This document shows, one piece after another, positions 15,101 through 23,876 of a DNA stretch of 64,000 nucleotides. The notes beneath the pieces were generated by a model, which was not told where the DNA came from, made no database searches, and saw only the letters and a list, made by a program, of their open reading frames with translations. Both the position numbers and the translations under genes were made by a program. This DNA comes from Phoronis australis. Its lineage: Eukaryota > Phoronida > Phoronidae. Position 1 is the first letter of the stretch. Each line of letters begins with the position of its first letter. The stretch covers positions 194,758 through 258,757 of the forward strand of contig NMRA01000360.1 of the NCBI GenBank assembly GCA_002633005.1. The letters run 5' to 3'.

Positions 15101-18100
15101 TTCTCTTAATATTGAATTATATGCTGGTTTGGATCCGTGCTTGTTTGAATGCTAATCTGCGGTGTTATTCATTTGCTGCCTGAGTACTAGTATCGGCAGA
15201 AAAGCTTCAATCTGTGACTTTTTAAACTTTTTGTACCAAATCGTATAACATGTAAAATTATATCTTTAGGTGGATGAGTGGCACAGTTTGGAGGTTGAGA
15301 ATGGAACCGTGTCAGAAGGATGCACTATCAGCAGAATACGATACATCAGCGATGGTGAACAAACGTGGGAGAATGCTGTACCTCATACAATAGTGGCTGC
15401 TAGTGGCTCAGGGTAGGGCGACGAAGTAACCATCAGCTACTCTCAGCTGAAGTCAAAATAATTGTGTGAACTAGCTTGTCGAGTTTTGAAATCTTCCTCC
15501 AACGGCTTTTTGTTTGTTCAGATAGTCTTAGGAATGGTTTAGTAACGCAAGGGAACACGGGTTTTCAACATTCAAATGCAGGCACGCCAAATGATATGTG
15601 AAGTAGCCTTTTCACACCATATTGCATCGCCCCAAAAACGTGAATGAAAGGTTGAAAGTCGTGTGTATTGTATAGGAGTGTGAATGGAACGTTATATGTT
15701 ATTAGTATTCTCGCGGTAACCTAGACGAACGTCATCAAGCCTGTTAAGCGTTCATTACATTTAGCAATTGATTGCCTTGGTGTGCTCACAGTGATGTTTT
15801 GGCAGCCAAGGTGACACGTGTTACTGTTCAAGGCAGGCGTTAAGCTCCTGTAGTGCATTCAAGTCTTGGAAACAGCAGGTTATCATACAGTTGTAGCTTT
15901 TCATTATTATCAGTAATGAAAACGTTACCAGCAAATAGTACGGGATACTATCTTTTTGTAGCATATAACGAATTGATAGTGAAAAGGCCAAAAGCTGTAT
16001 ACGACTTTGTTGTCCTATGATCGTTGTTGTTTCGTTTTAATTCTTAGGCGTATCACTGCGGTGGCTTGTGATGACCAGAGTGTCAGCGTGTTCTCAGTGT
16101 CAGGACGTCGCCTCATGCCCAGTCTCATTCTGGAATCCAAGATCTCACGCCTTCTCACTGCATCACATTACGTGATGGTGGTGACTACGCAAGGCTCTCT
16201 TTATGTCTGGTGCGTGGATCCAAGCTTAATACCAGGGCTTGGAATTTTCCTTTTTTAAGGGGGTTTCTTTTTTGGTTTTGATTTCCAGTTTCTTCTGTTT
16301 TCGTTTCTTTTTTATCATTATTTTGACTTCATTCATGCAAAAAACACATCTTACAGCTAAATTTTACGAAACTAAAATATTTTTTTTACATAAGCCTATT
16401 TTTTTAGAAGATACTTCACCTGGAAATTTTTCCTCTTTTTTGTCATGGGTCATTCCAAGCCCTGCAATACATGATAGATGACTGACAGCTGTTAAAGAGT
16501 TTTGTCCTAGCTCTGTAGTTAGTAGCATTTGTCTTTATGGCAGACCAGATTTTCTGTGAATAGTCAAAGAATATGCATATAAACCTACGAAATTAGATGA
16601 CCGTTGATGATAAATGCGTAAAAAATATTTTGTTCTACTATCAAAAGTTGTGCACTATTTTTGAGCGAGAATGATGCTTTTAAATTTGTTTTTGTTTCAT
16701 TAACTATTAATAAAATCCACTATTGTCTTAACAACCGTCATCTAACCTGTCTGTTGTCTCTCTCTTCAGGAACTGTCAGACTCTTACCTCTGTTGTATCT
16801 AAAGTGTCCTTGACCTCCATCATACCTGATGATGAAGTGACCCTTACTGATGCTCGTCTCACAGACCAGGGCGTGCCTGTAATCACTCTCTCCAACAACA
16901 AGTCCTATACCTACTCACCAGGAATGGCAATATGGTAATTAATATTTAATTCCTTATACGTACATAGCAGGGTGGAAAGGAAAATTCAGTACCTTGTATC
17001 AACTCACCTGTGATGGCAGTATGGTAAAAGATATATATTACCTTATACCTATGTAACAGTGTGGAAAGGAATGTTCTGTACCTTGTGCCAACTGCTCTGG
17101 CATTGCATATGGCAAATAATATTTATTACCTTATACCTATGTAACAGTGCTGAAAGGTATAAAAAAATCTCTTAAACTCTATTCCAGCTCAAAATAAAAG
17201 TTTAAACAATGTCGCTGTGTGTGGTTTATATTATGTAACACACCCACCTGGCTCAGGTAAGGTTAAGATTGTACGTTTTGTCTTCTAGGATGTTGATCTG
17301 TGACAGTGAAGACATTGTAGAGAGCAGTTCAGATCACAGCAGCTTCACCAAAGGCAGGACGCCAGTCAAGGGAACCCTGGCGTCGATCCAGGTGCTCAAG
17401 CCCAGGTCAGTAAACAGCCAACTCTCGTATGATCACGCAATAAGGTTTATTCAATGTCGTTTTGACCTATCGTTTGGCAGATATGCGGTTTTGTTAGAAT
17501 TTGTTATTTACGGGTACTCTTTTTTTTTCCTAGAGCGTGGGTTATGTTTCCCCAACCGGAAGTCATTTTTCCACTGTGTCCCTTACTGTCAAGTGACCAG
17601 ATCAATCTGATAAAGCGTTGTCTTTTGTTGATGATTTTGTGCGCAAAGTTTTGGTTTTCCGGCGTTAAGCTTAGTTTCTTACTACAATGCTTATAATGTG
17701 TTTATCTCATATAGGTCAAGTTCTCAAGCAATGAAGTTGCACCGCGTCAACACAGGAGGCCAGCACTGTGCAACTGTTAGCCATCTTGAAAACCAAGTGG
17801 CGGCTGCTCTGGCCGTACAATCGGCAGGCGAATACTGGTACTGGTTCTTGGCATACATTAGGTACGTCTATCATAGATGCTGCTTTTCACAGATATTTTC
17901 CAAGCGTTTCACCCGCTTTAACACCGAATTGGCCGGGGTTTGTCTACACATCATTTTGGGCTCTGTGTACCGACGTTGTTTTGGAATATTGTGTGTTTAG
18001 ATTATTGGAGGAGCTCAACCCTGGGGCCGAGCTCAACCCTGGCGCCACCTAGTGGGGTATTATGGTGGAACATCTATGTGTTTCAGTGGTATTGTCTAAT

Positions 18101-21100
18101 TGCTTAACCAGGTTTTGTAATTTGACTTTGTTTTTAGTGGTGGGTAAGAAGTCTGTTGATTCCTGACTTATACTGTTGATAATTGATGTGTAAGTCTTCG
18201 TTGGAAGAGTTACTGCAGCTGTTAGAGTGAATGCCAGATATCTGTGTTGCTTCAGGTGCTTGGTCCATGAAAACATGGAGAAAAAACTGCGCGAAGTCTG
18301 CGATGACCTTTTGGGACCCATGTACAAAAGTAAAACAAACCAGTGGTCAAGCTTCGTTCTGGTAAGTCAGTGGGCTAGAGTAGTCTCAACATAGGTTATT
18401 GTCATTGTCATAGCTTTGAGTTTTGTCTTTGATGTATACTGGCATTCAATTTGGGGATTTCATCTATGGCTCTGTTGCCATTTTTCAAATGCATTATGGG
18501 ACTCTTGTCAGCTCATAAACATATGGCGACATCTTAGTAAACTGGTGTCTGGTAAACGATATGTCTGAAAACAGCACTTTCACTTGAGTTTACCATATTT
18601 GACCTATCGCAAGCTCCGCCTCCTTGTGAAAAGTCACTGACAACTTTTTGCTTGACGGGTAAAATGGTGGCTTGGAAACACAGATGTGTCAAGAATGCAG
18701 CGTTCTGATTGGTCAGTTAAGCCAACAGTCAAAATCCTGGCGATAGGCTTATCCTATAGCTCATTGGGTTGACATATCGCATGCTCCGCCCCCTTGTGAA
18801 ATTGTTGTTTGTCGGGCAAAATGGCGGCTTGGAAATGCAGACGAAGAAGTGTCGAGAATGTTGCGTTCTGATTTGTCAGTTAAGCCGTCAGACAAAATCC
18901 TGGCGATAGGTCAATTGTAAGCATGGGTTCACTGCAGTAGGCTTTTTGGTGCGAGTATGACTAAACAGGAATACTGTGGGAGCAAGGGAGCAAAGAATTA
19001 AAATGAGCTACAAATGATTTGAATACAAAGATCGACTTTTAGCAAATATTTTGCACGAAAGATTCTTGTGGTATGCGCCATCCTATCAGGCTATAGTTAA
19101 ATGCTTTCACCTAAAGTGTGTGGCCTGCATTACTTAGACCACGGAACAAAAATGCTAGGTTACGTATGACTTCTACATATCGCCATGCATTTCAAGCAAA
19201 GCGTGTGATAACTCTAGCTTAACTCACTAATTTCTTGCGTCTGCATAATGCAGCCCAGGTGTATACATGTCACACAGTTTTCAGTGATGTTTGCGGATGT
19301 TTACGACCCAACGGCTGTCTCATAATGCAGTTTGGAAAACGACCAGTAGCACGAAGACAGCCCATCAGCCGCCAGGTGTCACTCTCATAGAGAACACTGA
19401 CGTGCTCACCATCATGTTCTGATTGGCTGCGATTGGTCATTTGCCCTTTGATAAAATGGACCTCTTGCTAATTTGTCTGAAGTTTAATGAAAAAATGCGT
19501 TTTTCCTGATTCTTTGTTATTAAGGGATAAATAGGTCTAGATGCAAGTCGAATGTTATTGTGAGATAAAACATGGAAACAAGTGAAACCTCCCATATTCT
19601 TGAAAGTAATCGATAGATGTGGAAACGCCTATCTCAGAGAACTTCATGACTTGAGGGAGAGTTCTCATGAGCTGGGTTACATATTGTTAAGAACAAAATA
19701 ATTTACAATATTGATTATCATCAAAAAGAATATAATCTTATGATATTTTGAACAGTATTTGTGTAATGGAAGAAATGTATTACCTTAGTGTAGTGAATAA
19801 TTAAAAAACAACAAAGTTCATTTTACAGTCAGACTTTCAAACTAAGCATTTTAACTACGAATGAGTATTGTGCTTATCTGTTCTGGCATAAACTATATTA
19901 TATGGACCGCCAACTCTGTATATTTTCAATGGATGAAATCTATGGTCTTAAGCACAAGCTGTGACGTCATTATTTATTAGCGACACCTGGCCAAATTAGT
20001 AAGTTTTATTTCCGGCAAGTACGTCATCTGCTTATCATGATTGGCTGTTGTGTGGTCGGGTGCCAAAAGTATTCCCGATACCAACAATTCCATTATTGGA
20101 AGACTTCGCACAATGTATCAATGCTCAAATTATTTTTTCGGTGTACTAGACAGTAAAATAGTTGTGAGGATTTTTTGTCACAATACACTAGCCAGAAACT
20201 GAAAAATGTAATTTAGGAGAGTAACGCCGCCTCTTGGATAGCACGGTAGAAAATGTCGGAGTTGCGAATCTGTTGTCTATAATCTGTGGTTCAGGCCAGT
20301 ATTGAGAATTTGGAAACAGATATTTGCTATTTTTATGTGCCCACATATTTATATGTGGATGCATTATGCCGTCATCTCCGTCCGTCTGTCCGTCCGTGCG
20401 GCGTCCGTCTGGTGCCTGTCCGTACGGTGTCCGTCCATCCGGCGTTTGCTGCTCTATCTCCAAAACCCTTTGACATATGTTCATGAAATATGGCACATAT
20501 GTTCCTTTCATGAATGGGACGGCATGAGCGAACTTTTGGACAGATCCGACTACCGGTGTGCCCCCTTGTGGCAATTTTAATTTTTTACGCTTCTATATCT
20601 TCGAAGGTCCTCAACGTATTTTCATAAAATTTAGCATATAGGCATCGATTAGTGAGATAACGCTATCCTTTCGTTTTCGGATGGATTCAACGACGTTTGC
20701 GCCACCTAGTGGCCATTTTTGCTGTTTTCGAGTCTATCAACCAAATCGCTCAAAGCATGATTGTGAAAATTGGTCGTATGTTTTTATCATGAAGAGGACG
20801 GCTGATGATGAGTTTCCGAGGATTTCGTCTACTGTGGCACCTCCTAGTAGCAGTTTTGTTTTTCTGCGTATATGGCTGTGTCTCCTAAACTGTTGGGAGG
20901 ATCTTTACGAAATTTAGCAAGTGTATTTATATGATGTTGACAATGATGACGACGACTTTCAGACGCATCTGACTACCGGTGTGCCCTCTAATGGCAATTT
21001 TATTTTTTTACGCTCACCTCTGTATCTTCAAAGGTCCTCAAGGTATTGTCATAAAATTTGGCGTGGAAGCATCTATTAGTGAGATGATGCTATCATCCCG

Positions 21101-22601
21101 TTCTCGGATGGATTTGACGTAGTTTGTGCCACCTAGCATCCATTCATTGGTTTTTAGTCTGTTTTTGGCATCCACCCCTCTATCAACCAAACGGCTCTAA
21201 GGATGATTGTGAAAATTGGCATGTATGTTCTTACTACAAAGCTGTCGATGATTTTTCAATGACTTCGACTACTGTGGTGCCTCCTAGTGGCAGTTTTGTT
21301 TTTTTTTGTGCCCATGGCTGTACCCTAAACAGTTATCAGGATCTTTGCTAAATATAGCAAGTGTATTTACGTTATGTTCACAATAGATGACAACAACTTT
21401 TGGACGGATCTGACTACCAGTGTGCCCCTAGTGGCAATTTCAGACTTTTAAGTTTACCTCTGTATCTTCAAATGTCCTCAACAGATTTTCAGAGAATTTG
21501 TAATGTAGCCATCTATTGGTGCGATGATGCTATCCTCCCATTTTCGCATGGAAGCTAGTTACTTTGCGCCACTTAGTGGCCATTTTTCTGTTTTGGCGTC
21601 CACCCCTCGATCAACCAAACCATTCTAAGGATGATTTTTGAAAATTGGCGTGTATGTTCTCAGTGTGAAGAGGGTGGTTGACTATAATGAATTCGACTAC
21701 TGTGGCGCCTCCTAGTTATAGTTTTGTTTTGTTTTGCGCTCATAGCTACATATCCTAAACACACTGCATGATCTTCAATAAATTTAGTAATTGTATTTAT
21801 ATGAAGCTAACAACAGACGACGTCTTTCAGGCCAATCCAATGAACTCTGTGCCCGATAGTGGCAATTTAATTTTTTCTGTTTTTCTTTGTTTCTCTGAAG
21901 TTCCTTGTCAGATTTTTATGAAATTTAGCCTTCTATTAAAGAAGCGATGGCATTTTCCCGTTTTCAGGTGGATTGGATGTTTTCGCGCCATCTAGTGGCT
22001 ATTTTTATGAAACAAGTAAACAACCCTTGAAGCATTTGTGCATTTGTGGGCGCATTTCAACGCTCTGCGTTGCTCTTGTATATTACGCAATTGTTGCATG
22101 TTTTTTTACTGAAAAAACAGGACAAAGTCACCAAAATTTAAGGAAAAAATTAAAAGCTGATGAGCTATGTTTCTAAAATGCCATGTATAACACCTGTAGT
22201 TTTTCAAAACCACGTTTTCTAATATTTCACGTAACAGATGCTGATATAGTATTAATGTGCCTGAGACTGTGACCTGAACGTGTATGATGCATGACAAAAC
22301 TTATCAGTCCTAGTCCTTTCCTCTGAAGCTATCAGTCTCTGGTCACTTCATTTCAGGCGACTTTGAGCTTGAGTATACCCTGGCGCAGGGAGAAGGCCAC
22401 ATAACTATGTTAATGTAAACTGTACCACCCCTAGCAAAACAGTGGATCTACCCATGAAATCTTTATGTCTGTTTCCAGACGCTGAAGAAGCGTGACCTGC
22501 TGAGGGACATCCTTCCGATTATAGGATCCAATCTCAACCTTCAACGGGTCTTTACGGAGTATCACGAACAATTAGACACTATCACAGGAAACACCAGCTA
22601 A
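43..22601 (+). CDS. HIRA: HIRA histone H3.3 chaperone subunit, 20 coding exons, 5' end outside window
   Basis: HIRA is the WD40 scaffold of the HIRA/UBN/CABIN1 complex, which deposits histone H3.3 with ASF1 in the nucleus. Exons: 43-131, 1447-1625, 2864-2941, 3292-3459, 6182-6232, 9510-9566, 10304-10480, 11011-11223, 11620-11714, 12109-12253, 12519-12589, 13570-13732, 13998-14096, 15270-15412, 16048-16209, 16770-16934, 17289-17405, 17715-17861, 18256-18361, 22479-22601. All junctions are GT..AG and all phases agree, giving 848 residues plus TAA. By comparison with remembered human HIRA (about 1017 aa), the window opens near residue 106. Seen in order: the rest of the WD40 propeller, a Q/K-rich linker, the ASF1-binding B domain, a basic stretch, and the conserved C-terminal HIRA domain. 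The central linker is less conserved, so exons 8-12 rest more on splice logic than on similarity. I noticed no AATAAA within about 2.9 kb after the stop. Confidence 0.96.
793..1200 (-). mobile_element. Degraded LINE 3' fragment (RT C-terminal zinc-knuckle region)
   Basis: Read on the minus strand, positions 1050-793 encode a segment (VKTFKYFYIHRKVF..., then an H-x4-C knuckle) that matches the LINE fragment at 28648-29187 in spacing and wording. The first cysteine of the C-x2-C pair is replaced (DKYASC here against DKCPYC there), so the copy is dead. It lies in the HIRA intron between the first two exons of the window. More LINE-like sequence may continue to about 1200. Confidence 0.6.
1447..3459 (+). 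CDS. HIRA: HIRA WD40 exons 2-4
   Basis: Exons 1447-1625, 2864-2941 and 3292-3459 encode the middle WD40 blades. Signature stretches are AWSPHDAWLASCSIDNSVVI, KGVAWDPVGKYLASQ, DDKSLRIWRTLDWQ and WSPDGHYLVSAHAMNNSGP. The last is nearly invariant in HIRA proteins and makes the assignment secure. Blades end in the usual W/I-W dipeptides (VVIW, LRIW). The introns are short by the standard of this locus. Confidence 0.96.
3475..3780 (+). repeat. Minisatellite, ~27 bp unit, in HIRA intron
   Basis: About eleven imperfect units of a G-rich motif (gaggagctatgtggtgaatg) follow immediately after the donor of the 3292-3459 exon. Because units vary between 24 and 30 bases, the long + frame that happens to be open here has no protein support. 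Confidence 0.85.
4212..4412 (-). repeat. tRNA-derived SINE, family F, copy 1
   Basis: On the minus strand it opens GCAGTGTGGTCTAATGTGATAG and carries a B-box-like GTGGGTTCTACTCCCACTG. It continues with the same tail (..AAACCCTTGAGTCAGG.., CTCGGTTTTTAAT) as the copy at 53190-53373. A tRNA-like head plus a shared unrelated body is the layout of a tRNA-derived SINE. Confidence 0.7.
4660..4930 (+). repeat. Tandem repeat, 57 bp unit, ~4 copies
   Basis: The unit contains AATGCCCACGCTGTCCCTGC and AACATACAGAACAATAG, recurring at 4711, 4768, 4825 and 4882. A more diverged unit lies just upstream (from about 4615). It sits in the HIRA intron 3460-6181. Confidence 0.85.
5918..6077 (+). mobile_element. 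MITE family D, copy 1
   Basis: The element opens TTGACCTATTGCC and closes GCAATAGGTCAA, so its ends are inverted repeats of about 12 bp. The interior includes AAGCCGCCATTTTACC and GGGCGGAGCTTGC. Four other copies lie at 11875, 18599, 18769 and 47364. It ends about 100 bases before the acceptor of the exon at 6182. Confidence 0.75.
6182..10480 (+). CDS. HIRA: HIRA exons 5-7 (last WD40 blades)
   Basis: Exons 6182-6232 (RFNPRIFSKEVKKGSGK), 9510-9566 (FSCCAIGSRDRSLSIW) and 10304-10480 (LTALKRPLVVVHDLF.., then ICCSWDGTVAYLGLSEEEIG) finish the propeller. The first two are only 17 and 19 codons, exactly 51 and 57 bases, and all three are in phase 0. Skipping either small exon would therefore keep the frame. 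The 9510 exon is too short to appear as an obvious open frame and was found by its HIRA motif (human: CAVGSKDRSLSVW). Confidence 0.94.
6766..6869 (+). repeat. Tandem repeat, 26 bp x 4
   Basis: Four nearly perfect units of a sequence containing TTGGTCTTAAAATGTTCTCT run head to tail in the HIRA intron 6233-9509. Confidence 0.92.
6914..7215 (+). repeat. Tandem repeat, 55 bp unit, with an assembly N at 7102
   Basis: About five and a half units begin TGTTATTGGTTGAGATCAGA, at 6914, 6970, 7025 and 7080, and then again after an N at 7102. The unit across the N is only about 24 bases long, so units have probably been lost or collapsed there. Confidence 0.9.
7371..7660 (+). repeat. Dispersed repeat family E, copy 1
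   Basis: Shares long blocks with 12655-13050 and 15480-15830. Blocks include TTTTGTTATTTTAG, a CCTAGCTAAGTCATAGTAAA-like block, CAACAAAAGGCTGATA and AGGTGATTCTCGCGG. All three copies lie in HIRA introns in the same orientation. No coding potential is seen. Confidence 0.75.
7730..9023 (+). mobile_element. Family C element, copy 1 (about 1.3 kb, shortened)
   Basis: It opens with a decayed form of the family start (TTTTTATGCATCCATATATT) and closes CCGCATTGCTCTTG. Inside are diverged sub-repeats, each carrying CCTAGTGGC boxes followed by A/T runs (GTGCCCCCTAGTGGCAATTT, CACCTAGTGGCCATTTT, CCTCCTAGTGG). It is shorter than the 1.74 kb copies at 20331 and 58839. No transposase frame is seen. Confidence 0.75.
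9593..9944 (+). mobile_element. Palindromic MITE family H, copy 1
   Basis: Opens ATTACCGTATTGCC and closes with an inverted copy (GACAATACTGTAAT). Internal GGCCCATGGAACTATATCC resembles the core of the compact copy at 42549-42720. It starts only 27 bases after the donor of the 19-codon HIRA exon at 9510-9566. Confidence 0.6.
11011..12253 (+). CDS. HIRA: HIRA exons 8-10: Q/K linker and ASF1-binding B domain
   Basis: Exon 11011-11223 encodes NKFHQKLYGKSMAQMN and then a glutamine-rich, acidic/basic helix (LKLQQQQALQKEREDE). Exon 11620-11714 encodes SKQIETRTKDGRRRIQPIFL, the counterpart of the human B domain (KKQVETRTADGRRRITPLCI). This short strand docks on ASF1a through the RRRI block, which is intact here. 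Exon 12109-12253 (FVVGTNFTSTTDRSSIVVEK) is a variable linker. The B-domain exon sits between repeats and would be missed by frame length alone. Confidence 0.9.
11875..12009 (+). mobile_element. MITE family D, copy 2
   Basis: Opens TTGACCTATCG and closes GCGTTAGGTCAA. The interior matches the other D copies (TACCCGACAAACAGCATGTTG, then GGTCGGAGCTTGC) with small deletions. It lies in the 394-base intron between HIRA exons 9 and 10, about 100 bases from the acceptor. Confidence 0.72.
12519..12589 (+). CDS. HIRA: HIRA exon 11
   Basis: A 71-base exon (PMSALESTQPEKRKEPSEAP) between ttacttag and gtaagtaa. It leaves phase 2, and the next exon completes the valine codon. Called on splice signals and frame only, because the region is not conserved. 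Confidence 0.75.
12655..13050 (+). repeat. Dispersed repeat family E, copy 2
   Basis: The longest of the three E copies. It extends past the AGGTGATTCTTGC block into TTACATTTGGCAGTTGATGG, a block also found in the copy at 15480-15830. Confidence 0.75.
13360..13569 (+). repeat. 42-bp tandem array of the 3' splice acceptor of HIRA exon 12
   Basis: The motif TTATTGTCTGTCTGACAG recurs with its terminal AG at 13401, 13443, 13485 (decayed to TTGGAG), 13527 and 13569. These are exact 42-base steps, with a further TCTGACAG at 13364. Only the last AG, at 13569, is followed by a long open exon. Each unit also repeats the first exon bases (GGTAGC, GTTGGCC, TGCAGCC, TGTGGCC), so the array reiterates the intron/exon junction. 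Confidence 0.85.
13570..13732 (+). CDS. HIRA: HIRA exon 12 (basic Lys/Arg/His segment)
   Basis: Encodes SKENEHHKHKRRKEDKEVKV and continues KRKLDIDKVRKHRKKDKPKD. It sits at the position of the basic KRKLELEVETVEKKKKGRPR segment of human HIRA and is a plausible nuclear localisation region. It enters by completing the split GT|T valine codon of exon 11, which fixes 13570 as the start against the upstream decoy acceptors. Confidence 0.86.
13998..18361 (+). CDS. HIRA: HIRA exons 13-19: conserved C-terminal HIRA domain
   Basis: Exons 13998-14096, 15270-15412, 16048-16209, 16770-16934, 17289-17405, 17715-17861 and 18256-18361 encode the C-terminal HIRA domain, which in human HIRA mediates homotrimer formation and CABIN1 binding. 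Recognisable blocks are DDQSVSVFSVSGRRLMPSLI, VVTTQGSLYVW, LSNNKSYTYSPG, LENQVAAALAVQSAGEYWYW and LREVCDDLLGPMYKS. The human counterparts include LENQVAAALTLQSSHEYRHW and LREICKDLLGP. Phases alternate between 0 and 2 and close without a break. Confidence 0.95.
15016..15055 (+). repeat. (GTTT)n microsatellite
   Basis: Ten uninterrupted GTTT units in the HIRA intron 14097-15269. Confidence 0.97.
15480..15830 (+). repeat. Dispersed repeat family E, copy 3
   Basis: The most diverged E copy. Shared blocks include AAATGATATGTGAAGTAGCC, GAAAGGTTGAAAGTCG, TTCATTACATTTAGCAATTG and the GGCAGCCAAGGTGACACG end. Confidence 0.65.
16233..16464 (+). mobile_element. Family B element (CAGGGCTTGG ends), copy 1, short AT-rich form
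   Basis: Opens CAGGGCTTGGAATTTTCC and closes GTCATTCCAAGCCCTG, an inverted pair, with a T-rich interior and no coding capacity. CAGGG..CCCTG ends suggest a hAT-like MITE. It starts 23 bases after the donor of HIRA exon 15. Confidence 0.78.
18599..18914 (+). mobile_element. Two adjacent MITE family D copies (3 and 4)
   Basis: Copies at 18599-18750 and 18769-18914 lie head to tail in the opposite orientation to copy 1. Each has TTGAC(C/A)TATCGC ends, a GCTCCGCCcCCTTGTGAAA block, AAAATGGCGGCTTGGAAA and TCTGATTGGTCAGTTAAGCC (both blocks vary by a base or two). The two copies are about as different from each other as from the rest, so this looks like two insertions rather than a recent duplication. 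Confidence 0.72.
18920..20330 (+). other. HIRA intron interior, nothing recognised
   Basis: AT-rich intron sequence with no exon signature, no long repeat I could match within the window, and only isolated CCAAT-like (ATTGG) motifs near 19420-19440 and 20040. Confidence 0.5.
20331..22078 (+). mobile_element. Family C element, copy 2 (~1.75 kb, full length)
   Basis: Begins TTTTTATGTGCCCACATATT, followed by a small palindrome (CCACATATTTATATGTGG) and a GTCCGTCC-rich stretch. Ends GTGGGCGCATTTCAACG..TTGCTCTTG. The interior holds about three and a half sub-repeats, with the GACTACCGGTGTGCC block at 20557, 20979, 21419 and 21849 (decayed). It fills the last HIRA intron. Frames open in it on both strands are not conserved between copies. 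Confidence 0.8.
22479..22601 (+). CDS. HIRA: HIRA terminal coding exon
   Basis: Encodes LKKRDLLRDILPIIGSNLNL and then QRVFTEYHEQLDTITGNTS and TAA. The human counterpart is LRKRELLKELLPVIGQNLRF and the following QRLFTECQEQLDI. It follows a gtttccag acceptor, 4.1 kb from the previous exon because of the family C insertion. Confidence 0.96.
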   Translation, partial: TLKKRDLLRDILPIIGSNLNLQRVFTEYHEQLDTITGNTS

Positions 22602-23110
22602 TGAACAGAGATGCCTCACATCGTGTGCAGTGTGATGTGTTGATTGATATCCTGCTGGTAGTAGGATTCAGTCTCATTCTGGATGTTCATGAGATATTAT
22701 GTTTGGATACTGTCGCAGCTAGTGATTGGTGTTGTGTTGATATTATGATTCTGTCTGAATTAACATCAGGTGCCCGCAGAATATGACAATGCCACAGAAA
22801 GCAGACATCAGTTAACGGAGAAGACTGTCTCTTGTACATTATCTTGTTAATTGGTATTCCACTGTAATGAAGATCAAAAATCAACTTCCAATGGGTGTTC
22901 CCAGAATATCGTAAGCAATTGAATACGTCGCGGGAAACATTACCAAAGTGAACAGCGATGACTGCAACCTGCTGACTGACATTCCATCCCAATCTACACA
23001 GAGAGTTCAGGAAGCATTGGAGGGAAGATGGTATGTGCTTAACATCAGCTGAAGAACTGGGATGGACAGAACATCTTGTGGCTGTTACAAGTTAAATGTC
23101 CACTTACTGT
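22602..23110 (+). pseudogene. Decayed tandem copies of the HIRA terminal exon
   Basis: From 22632 the sequence repeatedly realigns to the last HIRA exon and its first 3' bases. Around 22640-22720, GATATCCTGCTGGTAGTAGG and ATTCAGTCTCATTCTGG parallel GACATCCTTCCGATTATAGG and ATCCAATCTCAACCTTC. Around 22770-22825, GGTGCCCGCAGAATATGACA and ACATCAGTTAACGGAGAAGA parallel the FTEYHEQ codons and the ACACCAGCTAATGAACAGAG end. Around 22885-22970 is the clearest copy (TCAACTTCCAATGGGTGTTC, then GGGAAACATTACCAAAGTGA and ACAGCGATG). A fourth, partial copy starts at 22973. None is open or spliced. Confidence 0.75.
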
Positions 23111-23112
23111 TG

Positions 23113-23345
23113 GTATACACAGAGTATCATAACAAACAGCTGAGCGTGGTATACACAGAGTATCACAAACAGCTGAGCATGGTATACGCAAAGTATCACA
23201 AACAGCTGAGCTTGGTATACACAGAGTATCACAAACAGCTGAGCATGGTATACGCAAAGTATCACAAACAGCTGAGCTTGGTATACACAGAGTATCACAA
23301 ACAGCTGAGCGTGATGTACATAGGGTATCACAAACAGCTGAGCTT
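23113..23345 (+). repeat. 33-bp satellite derived from the HIRA C-terminal codons
   Basis: Seven units of GTATACACAGAGTATCACAA followed by ACAGCTGAGC run head to tail. Translated, the unit reads VYTEYHKQLSM, close to VFTEYHEQLDT of the HIRA last exon. The bases after the array (GGTAAATGAACAGTGATGG) again resemble the sequence around the HIRA stop. Because 33 is a multiple of three, frames stay open on both strands without being genes. Confidence 0.85.
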
Positions 23346-23876
23346 AGTAATGAGAACTTTGGTAAATGAACAGTGATGGTACATCTGTTTAGATGTAGTA
23401 TGACAATAACAGTTGTTGTGTCAATAGATCCAGGGGTCTAATATTCCACATAACTATTTCTGAAAAATAATAGAAACTCACTTAAGAAAAGGACAAAGTA
23501 TCTGAGAATATACCCACAACTGTTACACGCTGTCAAAATTTGTACATGTTATTTCCTGGCAAGCAGTGAGGTGCTTGTAATTACATGACTAAAACTTTGT
23601 TTGACAATAGTGAAATTGGAGCACAACACCAAATGTCTGTCTTATGTCTTAAGTCACTTTCATGAAACAGACCCCAGAAGGTGTAACTGTACTCAGTAGC
23701 ACAAGTGGCAGTAACTTACACTGATGCAGTGTCAAATCACTCGTAGGATAACATGGTCATTGAAAAGTAACAAGATCTTGGATGATTACCAGATTTTCCG
23801 GATAGTCAGTTGTTTTAGGATTAGAACCAGTCTCAATATCTTGATGTGCAGTTGGTTGGTAGTGTCATATTGCGTG

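Noticed and set aside
20188-20580. Overlapping frames of 92-128 residues on both strands
   Set aside because: They lie in the family C element and are not conserved among its copies.
23062-23376. 104-residue + frame and a 75-residue minus frame over the 33-bp array
   Set aside because: Period 33 keeps all frames open. No start context, splice signal or homolog beyond the HIRA exon it derives from.
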